Shown piece after piece: positions 1 to 7,147 of a stretch of 64,000 bases of DNA. The stretch's first letter is position 1, and every line of letters starts with the position of its first letter. The DNA comes from Thioalkalivibrio sp. ALJ16 (GTDB taxonomy: Bacteria; Pseudomonadota; Gammaproteobacteria; Ectothiorhodospirales; Ectothiorhodospiraceae). The stretch lies in the NCBI RefSeq assembly GCF_000377345.1, contig NZ_KB898040.1, positions 124,001 through 188,000 on the forward strand. Direction: 5' to 3'. The translations under genes were made by a program, and so were the position numbers. Below the pieces are notes generated by a model. That model made no database searches, had not been told where the DNA came from, and was given only the letters and a program-made list of their open reading frames with translations.

Positions 1-1655
1 AGGCGATGCAGCGGGGCATGGTCGGCATCGGCCCCGGTGTAGCGGCTGATCAGGTGCAGCGACGAGACTGGTACATAGAGTTTGGCGCCATCGGCGTATT
101 CGAGGGTCAGGAATTCCGAGGGCTGACCGCTGAAATCGAGCGTCTGCAGACCCAGGTAACGGCCCACGCCCTGTTCCTCGTGCACGACCGGCGCGCCGAT
201 GGTCAGGTCGCTGAGGTTCTGGATGATGGCGTCGGCATCGCGCGTGGGGCGGCTGCGGCCCCGGGTCTGCCGTGCGCGCTCGCCGAGCAGGGCGGCCTCC
301 GGCGCCAGCGCGACGCCTTCCGGCAGTACGAAGCCCTCGCCCACCGCGGCGACCGTTACGTGCAGGCCCGGCTCGGCCGCGAGGAAGGCGCGCCAGTTGT
401 CGACCGCCTGATGGGCGACGCCCTGATCGCGCAGCAGGGTCAGCAGGGCCTCACGGCGTCCGGCGGATTCGGCCGTCAGCAGCACCCGCTGCTGGTCGCC
501 CACAAAGGTCTTCAGGCGCTGCGCCGGAGCGTCCTTGCCCTGCTGCAGGCCAAGATCCGGCAGGGCGTCGCAGGCGAAGGCGATCTGGCCCCCGCGTCCG
601 GGCGGAAGCGGGGCGGCCGGGTCCCCGAGGGCGATCCCGGTGTACTTTGCCAGCCGCTCGCCGAGCTGGTCGAGGTCGAGATAAAGGCGTTCCGGAGGCA
701 GTAGCGGGCGATCGTACTGGTGGCTCAGTTGCTCAAAACGCTCCCGTATCTCCTGGGCAAACCCTTCGGCGGCGCCGGCGATGTCGCCCACTTGCACGAC
801 CTGCGCGTCTGGGCAGTAATCAAACACGCTGTCCATGTGTTCGAAGAACAGGGGCAGGTAGGCCTCGATGCCGGGCGGCACCACGCCCTCGCTGATGTCG
901 CGGTACACCGGGTGGCTGCTGGGGTCGCCCGAGAACTGGGCGCGGTAGCGGGTGCGAAACTCGCGGATGGAGTCGTCGTTCAGCGGGAATTCGTGGCTGG
1001 GGAGGATCTCCAGCTGTTCGACTTTTTCCGTGGAGCGCTGGGATTCGGTGTCGAACCGCCGCAGGGAGTCGATTTCGTCGTCGAGGAATTCGATCCGTAC
1101 CGGCTCGTCGGCCCCCATCGGGAACAGGTCGAGGATCTCGCCGCGGGCGGCGAATTCGCCATGGCTGATGACCTGCTGAACCGCACTGTAGCCGGCATTG
1201 GCGAGGTTCTCGCGCAGGGTCATGCGGTCCAGGCGCTGGCCGGTGCGCAGGGACAGCCCCTGGGTGGTCAGCCAGTCGCGCGGAGGCAGGCGCTGCATCA
1301 GTGTCGATACCGGCATCAGGACGATGCCGCGTTCCAGCGCGGGCAGGTGATACAGGGTGCGCAGGCGTTCGGAAATGATGTCCTCATGCGGGGAGAAGAC
1401 ATCGAAGGGCAGGGTCTCCCAGTCCGGCAGGCGCATCAGCGGGAGCTTGCGTGCGCCGGCAAAGAACTCCCATTCCTCCTGCCAGCGGTCGGCGGTCTCG
1501 TTGGACTCGGTGATGACCAGAACGGGGCGGTCGAAGTCGCCGCCGTTCTGCGCCAGGGCAAGGGTGGCCGCAGAGGCATTCAGCCCCGACCATACCTCGA
1601 AGCCGGAGCCGGGGAAGCGGCCGGGATGGAGCGGATTACGCCGTTGATCGGACAT
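1..1655 (-). CDS. mfd: Transcription-repair coupling factor Mfd, N-terminal part (runs off left edge)
   Basis: Mfd displaces RNA polymerase stalled at DNA lesions and recruits UvrA for transcription-coupled repair. I translated 551 residues from the ATG at 1655 down to base 3 with no stop. Residues of about 20-350 form the UvrB-like module, with motifs such as RLPDWETLPFD and a GEFAARGEILDLFP segment. Residues of about 480-545 form the CarD-like RNA-polymerase interaction domain (VVHEEQGVGRYLG, then KLYVPVSSLHLISRYTG), very close to E. coli Mfd. The RecG-like translocase half, about 600 residues, lies beyond the window edge. A perfect TATAAT lies about 40 bases upstream of the start. The gene follows aguB on the same strand but is separated from it by 243 bases that contain an inverted-repeat element, so it is probably transcribed separately. 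Confidence 0.95.
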   Translation of the reverse strand, partial: MSDQRRNPLHPGRFPGSGFEVWSGLNASAATLALAQNGGDFDRPVLVITESNETADRWQEEWEFFAGARKLPLMRLPDWETLPFDVFSPHEDIISERLRTLYHLPALERGIVLMPVSTLMQRLPPRDWLTTQGLSLRTGQRLDRMTLRENLANAGYSAVQQVISHGEFAARGEILDLFPMGADEPVRIEFLDDEIDSLRRFDTESQRSTEKVEQLEILPSHEFPLNDDSIREFRTRYRAQFSGDPSSHPVYRDISEGVVPPGIEAYLPLFFEHMDSVFDYCPDAQVVQVGDIAGAAEGFAQEIRERFEQLSHQYDRPLLPPERLYLDLDQLGERLAKYTGIALGDPAAPLPPGRGGQIAFACDALPDLGLQQGKDAPAQRLKTFVGDQQRVLLTAESAGRREALLTLLRDQGVAHQAVDNWRAFLAAEPGLHVTVAAVGEGFVLPEGVALAPEAALLGERARQTRGRSRPTRDADAIIQNLSDLTIGAPVVHEEQGVGRYLGLQTLDFSGQPSEFLTLEYADGAKLYVPVSSLHLISRYTGADADHAPLHR

Positions 1656-1693
1656 GGGCCAGTGCGCTGTCGGGGCTGCGGGAAAGGGGCGCA

Positions 1694-1699
1694 ATTATA
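1694..1699 (-). promoter_or_regulatory. Candidate -10 box for mfd
   Basis: A perfect TATAAT on the minus strand, 38 bases upstream of the mfd ATG. No good -35 hexamer is visible at 16-18 bases spacing, so only the -10 element is claimed. Confidence 0.5.
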
Positions 1700-1747
1700 C
1701 GGATTCCACCGCATGGGTGCGCGAGGTCCTTAGGTCGGTCAAGGGCG

Positions 1748-1885
1748 ATTCACAGGAAGTCTGGAAGGCGAGAAGGGTTTCAGGGTGAAGAGATTATGAG
1801 GACGCCGTTGCCTGACACGGTGCCTGTCGTGCCCCTGCGGCCGTGCAAATCATCACCCTTCCAATCTTCCCTTCTTCCTGTGAAT
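1748..1885. repeat. 138-base element bounded by imperfect inverted repeats
   Basis: ATTCACAGGAAG at 1748-1759 is repeated exactly in inverted orientation at 1874-1885. Comparing 31 bases of each arm inward, about 24 match, including a second matching block AAGGGT after the same 13-base gap in both arms. The element fills most of the spacer between the 3' end of aguB and the mfd promoter. It carries no open frame of note. It could be a small non-autonomous repeat element or a long hairpin acting in the aguB 3' end. No clear target-site duplication is visible. Confidence 0.45.
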
Positions 1886-1898
1886 GCTTTTGTTTGCA

Positions 1899-2795
1899 TC
1901 AGTGGGGGTCGATGTAGCGCTTGAGGATGGGGGCGTAGGCGTCGATGCGGCGATCGCGCAGGAACGGCCATTGCCGCCGGACCGCCTCGGTGCGTCCGCG
2001 GTCAAGGGTGACCTGCAGGGTCTCGGGGTCGTCGGTGCCGGCCGAGGCGAGAAATTCGCCCTGCGGACCGGTGATGAAGCTGCTGCCCCAGAACTGCGCG
2101 CCGGGGGACTGGCCACTGGGGTCGGGCTCGTGACCGCAGCGGTTGCAGGCGATGACCGGGAGGTTGTTGGCGACGGCGTGGCCGCGCTGAACGGTGATCC
2201 AGGCCTCGCGCTGGCGTGCCTGTTCGTCGGGGGTGTCCTGCGGGTCCCAGCCGATCGCGGTCGGGTAGATCAGGAGTTCGGCCCCGGACAGGGCCATGAT
2301 CCGCGCCGCCTCGGGATACCACTGGTCCCAGCAGACCAGGACGCCGAGGCGCCCGACCGAAGTGTCGATGGGGACGAAGCCGGTGTCACCCGGGGTGAAG
2401 TAATACTTCTCGTAGTACCCGGGATCGTCCGGGATGTGCATCTTGCGGTAGTAGCCGGCCAGGCGCCCGTCGGCCTCGTAGACCACGGCGGTGTTGTGAT
2501 AGAGCCCCGGCGCGCGGCGCTCGAACAGGGAGCCGACCAGCACCACGCCGTGGGCCCGTGCGATCTCTCCCAGGCGTTCGCTGCTGGGACCGGGAATGGG
2601 TTCGGCGCGGTCGAAGGTGGCCAGGTCTTCGGTCTGGCAGAAATACGGCCCGGTATGCAGTTCGGCCAGGACCACCAGGCGCGCGCCGGCGGCCGCGGCC
2701 GTGGCGACCGCGCTCGCGGTGGCGTCGAGGTTGGACGCGACGTCACCGGCGTCGCGGTGCTGGATCAGGGCTATTGGCAGGTGGCTGGATTGCAT
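1899..2795 (-). CDS. aguB: N-carbamoylputrescine amidase (carbon-nitrogen hydrolase)
   Basis: This 298-residue protein belongs to the nitrilase/CN-hydrolase superfamily and is predicted to hydrolyse N-carbamoylputrescine to putrescine, CO2 and ammonia in the cytoplasm. The catalytic triad is visible: Glu45 in VVLAELHTGPYF, Lys118 in YYRKMHIPDDPG and Cys155 in GVLVCWDQWYPEAAR. The YYEKYYFTPGDTGF segment after the lysine is typical of the AguB subgroup. It lies 23 bases downstream of aguA, the enzyme that makes its substrate, so both are almost certainly one transcript. The length is normal for the family. The specific assignment rests on residues and this pairing. Confidence 0.93.
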   Translation of the reverse strand: MQSSHLPIALIQHRDAGDVASNLDATASAVATAAAAGARLVVLAELHTGPYFCQTEDLATFDRAEPIPGPSSERLGEIARAHGVVLVGSLFERRAPGLYHNTAVVYEADGRLAGYYRKMHIPDDPGYYEKYYFTPGDTGFVPIDTSVGRLGVLVCWDQWYPEAARIMALSGAELLIYPTAIGWDPQDTPDEQARQREAWITVQRGHAVANNLPVIACNRCGHEPDPSGQSPGAQFWGSSFITGPQGEFLASAGTDDPETLQVTLDRGRTEAVRRQWPFLRDRRIDAYAPILKRYIDPH

Positions 2796-2818
2796 CGGAC
2801 AGGCTCGGTGGGGGCGGC

Positions 2819-3886
2819 TTATTCCTGCGGGATGCCGAGGGCGGCGGCCGGGTACTGCATGGTCAGGCAGTGCAGGCTGCCACCCTGACGAATGATCGGG
2901 CGACAGTCGATTGCGACGACCTCGCGCCCCGGAAAGGCCGTCGCCAGACGTTCGCGGGCAACGCGATCGGCCGGGTCGCCGTAGACCGGCAGCAGGACCG
3001 CACCGTTGATGATCAGGAAATTGGCATAGGTCGCGGCGAGGCGATGGCCGTCCTCGATGATCGCGTCCGGCCAGGGCAGCGGGATCAGGCGGTAGGGTTC
3101 GCCGCCGGGCTGGCGCAGAGCGCGCAGTTCCGCCTCCATGGCTTGTAGCTCGGGGTAGTGGGCGTCCTGTGGATCGTCACAGTGGACGTAGGCGATCGTG
3201 TCCGGCGCGCAGAAGCGCGCCAGGGTGTCGATATGGGCGTCGGTGTCGTCCCCCTCCAGCTGCCCGTGTTCCAGCCAGAGGATGCGGCTGGCACCCAGGT
3301 ACTGTTCCAGGCGCTGTTCGATCGCGGCCCGATCCAGGGCCGGGTTTCGGGTCGGGGTCAGCAGGCAGCGACTGGTGGTGAGCAGGGTGCCGGTCCCGTC
3401 CGACTCGATCGAACCGCCTTCCAGGACCATATCCACCGGTTCCGGCACACAGGCGCCGAAGACGCCCTGGCTGGCCAGCGCCCGGGTAATCGCGTCGTCC
3501 AGCGCCGCGGGATACTTGCCGCCCCAGCCGTTGAAGACGAAATCGAGCAGGCGGGGCTTTTCGTCCTCCAGCACGGTGATCGCGGCATGGTCACGGGCCC
3601 AGCTGTCGTTGCTGGGGGCGAGGGCGAACCACAGCCGGTCGGGCTGGATGGCGGCCTCGCTCAGAAAGCCGGAGATTTCTTCGATGTGCTCGGGGTCGCG
3701 CGCGACGATCAGTACCGGCTCGTAGCGGCTGATGGTGGCGGCGATCGTGGCCAGCACCGGGTGCACCTGATCCAGGGTGGCGGCCCAGTCGGTTTGGTCA
3801 TGCGGCCAGGTCAGCTGGATTGCGCCCTGCGGCTCCCACTCCGCGGGCAGCCGCCTGCGTGCCGGGGATGGCTCCCCGGTACTCAT
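2819..3886 (-). CDS. aguA: Agmatine deiminase
   Basis: A 355-residue member of the agmatine deiminase/peptidylarginine deiminase-like family, converting agmatine to N-carbamoylputrescine and ammonia. Visible landmarks are the N-terminal PAEWEPQGAIQLTWPH, the central WARDHAAITV, the EGGSIESDGTGTLLTT strand and the C-terminal GGSLHCLTMQYP with nucleophile Cys340. It is followed at 23 bases by aguB, completing the agmatine route to putrescine. Its ATG overlaps the stop of the upstream small exported-protein gene in an ATGA, which implies translational coupling. Arginine decarboxylase, which would supply agmatine, is not in the window. Confidence 0.94.
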   Translation of the reverse strand: MSTGEPSPARRRLPAEWEPQGAIQLTWPHDQTDWAATLDQVHPVLATIAATISRYEPVLIVARDPEHIEEISGFLSEAAIQPDRLWFALAPSNDSWARDHAAITVLEDEKPRLLDFVFNGWGGKYPAALDDAITRALASQGVFGACVPEPVDMVLEGGSIESDGTGTLLTTSRCLLTPTRNPALDRAAIEQRLEQYLGASRILWLEHGQLEGDDTDAHIDTLARFCAPDTIAYVHCDDPQDAHYPELQAMEAELRALRQPGGEPYRLIPLPWPDAIIEDGHRLAATYANFLIINGAVLLPVYGDPADRVARERLATAFPGREVVAIDCRPIIRQGGSLHCLTMQYPAAALGIPQE

Positions 3887-4251
3887 GGACGATCGGAGCG
3901 GGATCCGCCGCGAACGGCGCTGTGCAGCACGTATTCCCCCTCGAAGAACACCGAGAAATCGGTGTAGTCCCAGCGCGTGATGGGCGGGTCACCGACCGTG
4001 GCGTGGCGCGTCTCGGGCTCGCCGTGATCGCGGATCACCGCGGTCTGCGTCTGACCGCGTACGGGAAGGCCGTCTTTCTGCAGTACGGTGAAACCGCCAT
4101 CGGGGCTGCGCAGGATGTCGGCCGACGCCGTGATGGGGATGCCGCCCAGCAGGGTCACGGCCAGTGCCCAGCCGGCCACGGCCGCAAGGCATCGCGACCG
4201 GCGCTGGCCGGTTTTCGGGGTGGGGTTCGACACGTCGCTTTTCCCTGGCAT
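3883..4251 (-). CDS. Small predicted exported protein of unknown function
   Basis: The preferred start at 4251 gives 122 residues and has GGAGAG eight bases upstream; a longer frame would run into the oppositely transcribed lolC/E start. After a basic stretch (QRRSR) there is a hydrophobic segment at residues of about 22-38 and an ASADI-like cleavage region, so the mature protein of about 75 residues is probably periplasmic. It contains RDHGEPETRHATVGDPPITR followed by WDYTDFSVFFEGEYVLHS. I recognise this as a pattern seen in uncharacterised small exported proteins of gammaproteobacteria and know no function for it. The stop overlaps the aguA start by four bases, so it is the first gene of the aguA-aguB operon. 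Confidence 0.75.
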   Translation of the reverse strand: MPGKSDVSNPTPKTGQRRSRCLAAVAGWALAVTLLGGIPITASADILRSPDGGFTVLQKDGLPVRGQTQTAVIRDHGEPETRHATVGDPPITRWDYTDFSVFFEGEYVLHSAVRGGSRSDRP

Positions 4252-4384
4252 CGCCAACTCTCCGTTTGCTGGATATCTCCATGGTAGCGTCAACCGTGGC
4301 AGCGTGCCTCCCCGACGCCGGCTCGCGCAGGGTTCGGCGCATTCGGGGATAGGCGGGGCAGGGGATCTCTGGCATGATTTCGGC

Positions 4385-5635
4385 ATGTTTCGCCCCCTGA
4401 CTCTCGCCATCGGGCTGCGCTATACGCGGGCCAAACGGCGCAATCACTTCATTTCGTTCATCTCGGTGGTCTCCATCATCGGGTTGGCCCTTGGCGTGAT
4501 GGCGCTGATTACCGTGCTGTCGGTGATGAACGGTTTCGAGCGCGAACTGCGCGAGCGCATCCTCGGTATGGCGTCGCACGCGACTATTCAGGGGGTCAAT
4601 GGCGGGCTCCGGGACTGGGAGCGCCTGCAACGCGAGGCGCCCGAGATCGACGACCGCGTGATTGCCGCGGCCCCCTACGTCCAGGGCGAGGCAATGCTCA
4701 GTGCCCGGGGCCACATCTCTGGGGCCCTGGTGCGGGGCGTACAGCCGGAGGCCGAGGAACGGGTCGCGCGGATCGGCGAACACATGCTGCGCGGCGAGCT
4801 GGGCAGCCTCGAGGCCGGCAGCTACCGGGTGGTGCTGGGCCGCGAACTGGCGGCCGAGCTGCGGGTTCAGGTAGGGGACTCGATCATCCTGATGGCGCCG
4901 CAGGCATCGGTGTCGCCGGCCGGGGTGATGCCGCGCATGCGGCGCTTCGAGGTCTCCGGCCTGTTCGAGGTCGGCATGTACGAATACGACCGCGGCACGG
5001 CCTTTATCCACCTCGAGGATGCCCAGGCCGTCTTCCAGACGGGGGATCAGATCACCGGTCTGCGGCTGCGGTTGACCGACATGATGCAGGCCGGGGTGGT
5101 GGCGCGCGATGTCGCGTCGCAACTGGATGGCCTGTTCCGGGTGTCCGACTGGACGCGTCAGCACGCGAACCTGTTCCGCGCTATCCAGATGGAGAAGATG
5201 GTGATGTTCGTCATCCTGTCGCTGATCGTCGCGGTCGCCGCATTCAATATCGTGTCCACCCTGATCATGCTGGTGACGGACAAGCAGGGCGATATCGCGA
5301 TCCTCCGGACGCTGGGCCTGTCGCCCGGCGGGATCATGATCATCTTCATGGTGCAGGGCGTGGTCATCGGCGCCATTGGTATTCTGATTGGCACGCTGGC
5401 GGGGGTCTCGCTGGCCACCAATATTGATGTGGTGGTGCCGTTTATCGAACGGGTGTCCGGGATCGAGTTCCTGTCAGCGGATGTTTATTACATCAGTGAC
5501 TTGCCCTCGGAACTTAAACTTTCGGATGTCCTGCGTGTCGGGATCCTCGGTTTCCTGCTGACGGTGGTGGCGACCCTGTTCCCGGCCTGGCGTGCGTCGC
5601 GTACCCAGCCGGCGGAGGCCCTGCGCTATGACTGA
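4385..5635 (+). CDS. Lipoprotein-releasing ABC transporter permease (LolC/E family)
   Basis: A 416-residue inner-membrane permease of the system that extracts lipoproteins from the inner membrane for transfer to LolA. It has the FtsX/MacB layout: one N-terminal membrane helix (about residues 25-48), a large periplasmic domain, and three C-terminal helices (about 275-300, 320-345 and 380-405). The segment [11 protein letters not shown] at about 177-187 aligns with the periplasmic hook of E. coli LolC. The start at 4385 was chosen because the protein then begins [20 protein letters not shown], the usual family N-terminus. It overlaps lolD by eight bases. Only one permease gene is present, with no second lolC/E copy next to lolD, so this may be a homodimeric LolF-type permease. 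Confidence 0.92.
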   Translation: MFRPLTLAIGLRYTRAKRRNHFISFISVVSIIGLALGVMALITVLSVMNGFERELRERILGMASHATIQGVNGGLRDWERLQREAPEIDDRVIAAAPYVQGEAMLSARGHISGALVRGVQPEAEERVARIGEHMLRGELGSLEAGSYRVVLGRELAAELRVQVGDSIILMAPQASVSPAGVMPRMRRFEVSGLFEVGMYEYDRGTAFIHLEDAQAVFQTGDQITGLRLRLTDMMQAGVVARDVASQLDGLFRVSDWTRQHANLFRAIQMEKMVMFVILSLIVAVAAFNIVSTLIMLVTDKQGDIAILRTLGLSPGGIMIIFMVQGVVIGAIGILIGTLAGVSLATNIDVVVPFIERVSGIEFLSADVYYISDLPSELKLSDVLRVGILGFLLTVVATLFPAWRASRTQPAEALRYD

Positions 5636-6350
5636 CCCGCATACCCCGGTCCTGGAGGCACGCGGCCTGGAACGGCGGTTCCGTGACGGCCGGCTGGATG
5701 TCGCCGTGCTCAGCGGCGTCAACTTCGTGCTGCATCCGGGGGATCAGACGGCGATCATCGGCGCCTCGGGCAGTGGCAAGAGCACGCTGCTGCATCTGCT
5801 GGGCGGACTGGACCGGCCGACGGCGGGCGAGGTCCGACTGCTCGGAACAGACTGGACCCGGATGAGCGAGGCCCGCCGTGGCCACCTGCGCAATCAGCAT
5901 CTCGGTTTCGTGTACCAGTTTCATCATCTGCTGCCGGAGCTGACCGCGGCCGAGAACGTCGCTCTGCCGCTACTGATCCGCCGCATAGGGAGTCGCAAGG
6001 CGCGGGAAGAGGCGCAGCACTGGCTCGGGCAGGTGGATCTGGCTCATCGCCTCGATCACAAGCCGGCGGAGCTCTCCGGAGGGGAACGCCAGCGGGTCGC
6101 CATTGCCCGGGCACTGGTTACCCGACCGTCGGCCATCCTGGCGGACGAGCCGACCGGCAATCTGGATCAGGAGCGAGCCGCTCAGGTGTTCGAGCTGTTG
6201 CGGGCGATGAACCGTTCCACCGGAACGGCGCTGGCACTGGTCACCCATGACGTCACCCTGGCGCGCGAACTGGATCAGTCGGTTGAGCTGGTCAAGGGGC
6301 ACCTCAAGCAGTCGTCACTCGCGGCCGCGAGCCCGGCACCGCAAGCGTAG
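5628..6350 (+). CDS. lolD: Lipoprotein-releasing ABC transporter ATPase LolD
   Basis: A 240-residue ABC ATPase that powers lipoprotein release with the adjacent permease. Walker A is [11 protein letters not shown] (about residues 46-56), the signature is [16 protein letters not shown], and Walker B is [12 protein letters not shown]. The phrase [20 protein letters not shown] is characteristic of the LolD/MacB group. The ATG at 5628 lies inside the end of the permease gene, in an eight-base overlap, so the two are translationally coupled. The length is typical for LolD. Confidence 0.94.
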   Translation: MTDPHTPVLEARGLERRFRDGRLDVAVLSGVNFVLHPGDQTAIIGASGSGKSTLLHLLGGLDRPTAGEVRLLGTDWTRMSEARRGHLRNQHLGFVYQFHHLLPELTAAENVALPLLIRRIGSRKAREEAQHWLGQVDLAHRLDHKPAELSGGERQRVAIARALVTRPSAILADEPTGNLDQERAAQVFELLRAMNRSTGTALALVTHDVTLARELDQSVELVKGHLKQSSLAAASPAPQA

Positions 6351-6425
6351 CCGGCGGCGCCAAGCCCTTGAAAGTTCTGGGGCGTGTGCAGCCCCGCAGC
6401 GTCTGATTTCCGGCCTGGGCTATCG

Positions 6426-7022
6426 TCAGCGTGGATGCCGGTCGCCATTGCCGGGGCCCTGGTCGGAGTCCCTTGCAGCGGCCTCGCGTTCCGCCATTTC
6501 CCTGCGCAGGCGTCGCAGATAGCGGCGGCTGCGGGCGCGCTGCACCACGTTGAGCCGCCACAGGAAGCGCACCAGCAGATAACCGGACAGGCTGGCGGCG
6601 GCCCCGATCAGGACACTCCCGAGCAGCAGCGGTTGCCAGATGGTCAGCAGCTCGGTGGTGAACCACTCCCAGCTCCAGTCGAGGTGAATGTCGCGGCGCG
6701 GCTCGTCGAGCAGCTTGCGCCCGAGCGTGTACGCCGTATACAACATGGGCGGCATGGTGATGGGGTTCGAGATCCAGACCAGAATCACCGATATTGGCAG
6801 GTTCACGCGGACCAGCAGGGCCACGGCGGCCGCGATGAGCATCTGCATGGGCAGTGGCAGGAAGGCCACGAACAGCCCGACGGCAAACGCACCAGCCACG
6901 GAGCGGCGGTTCAGATGCCACAGATCCGGCGACCCCAGGCGCGGCCCCAGTGGCGACAGCGCCTTGTGCCCGCGCATGTGTTCCATGCCGGGAAACAGCT
7001 TCTTGATGATGTGTCTTGCCAT
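6426..7022 (-). CDS. DUF2062 membrane protein
   Basis: A 198-residue protein with the DUF2062 pattern: an N-terminal basic segment, then PLGPRLGSPDLWHLNRRSVA leading into two closely spaced membrane helices (about residues 45-90), an ISNPITMPPMLYTAYTLG motif, and another helix at about 135-160. The C-terminus is strongly charged. The function of the family is not established. In Pseudomonas a related gene sits between the lol genes and comEC, the same neighbourhood as here, although this copy points the other way. The start at 7022 (MARHIIKKLFPG) fits the family better than longer in-frame starts, which would add a low-complexity basic extension. Confidence 0.8.
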   Translation of the reverse strand: MARHIIKKLFPGMEHMRGHKALSPLGPRLGSPDLWHLNRRSVAGAFAVGLFVAFLPLPMQMLIAAAVALLVRVNLPISVILVWISNPITMPPMLYTAYTLGRKLLDEPRRDIHLDWSWEWFTTELLTIWQPLLLGSVLIGAAASLSGYLLVRFLWRLNVVQRARSRRYLRRLRREMAEREAAARDSDQGPGNGDRHPR

Positions 7023-7147
7023 GGTCCGGGCTGTCGATCCTGCCTCAGCGTCGCGGTTTCCGCGCCTTCTGTTCTTCTCATTGTCGCCGATTGTGCCAGT
7101 CCGGTGCGTGCCTCGTGTGCGCGGCGGGCGCAAGGTATCCCCTGGCG

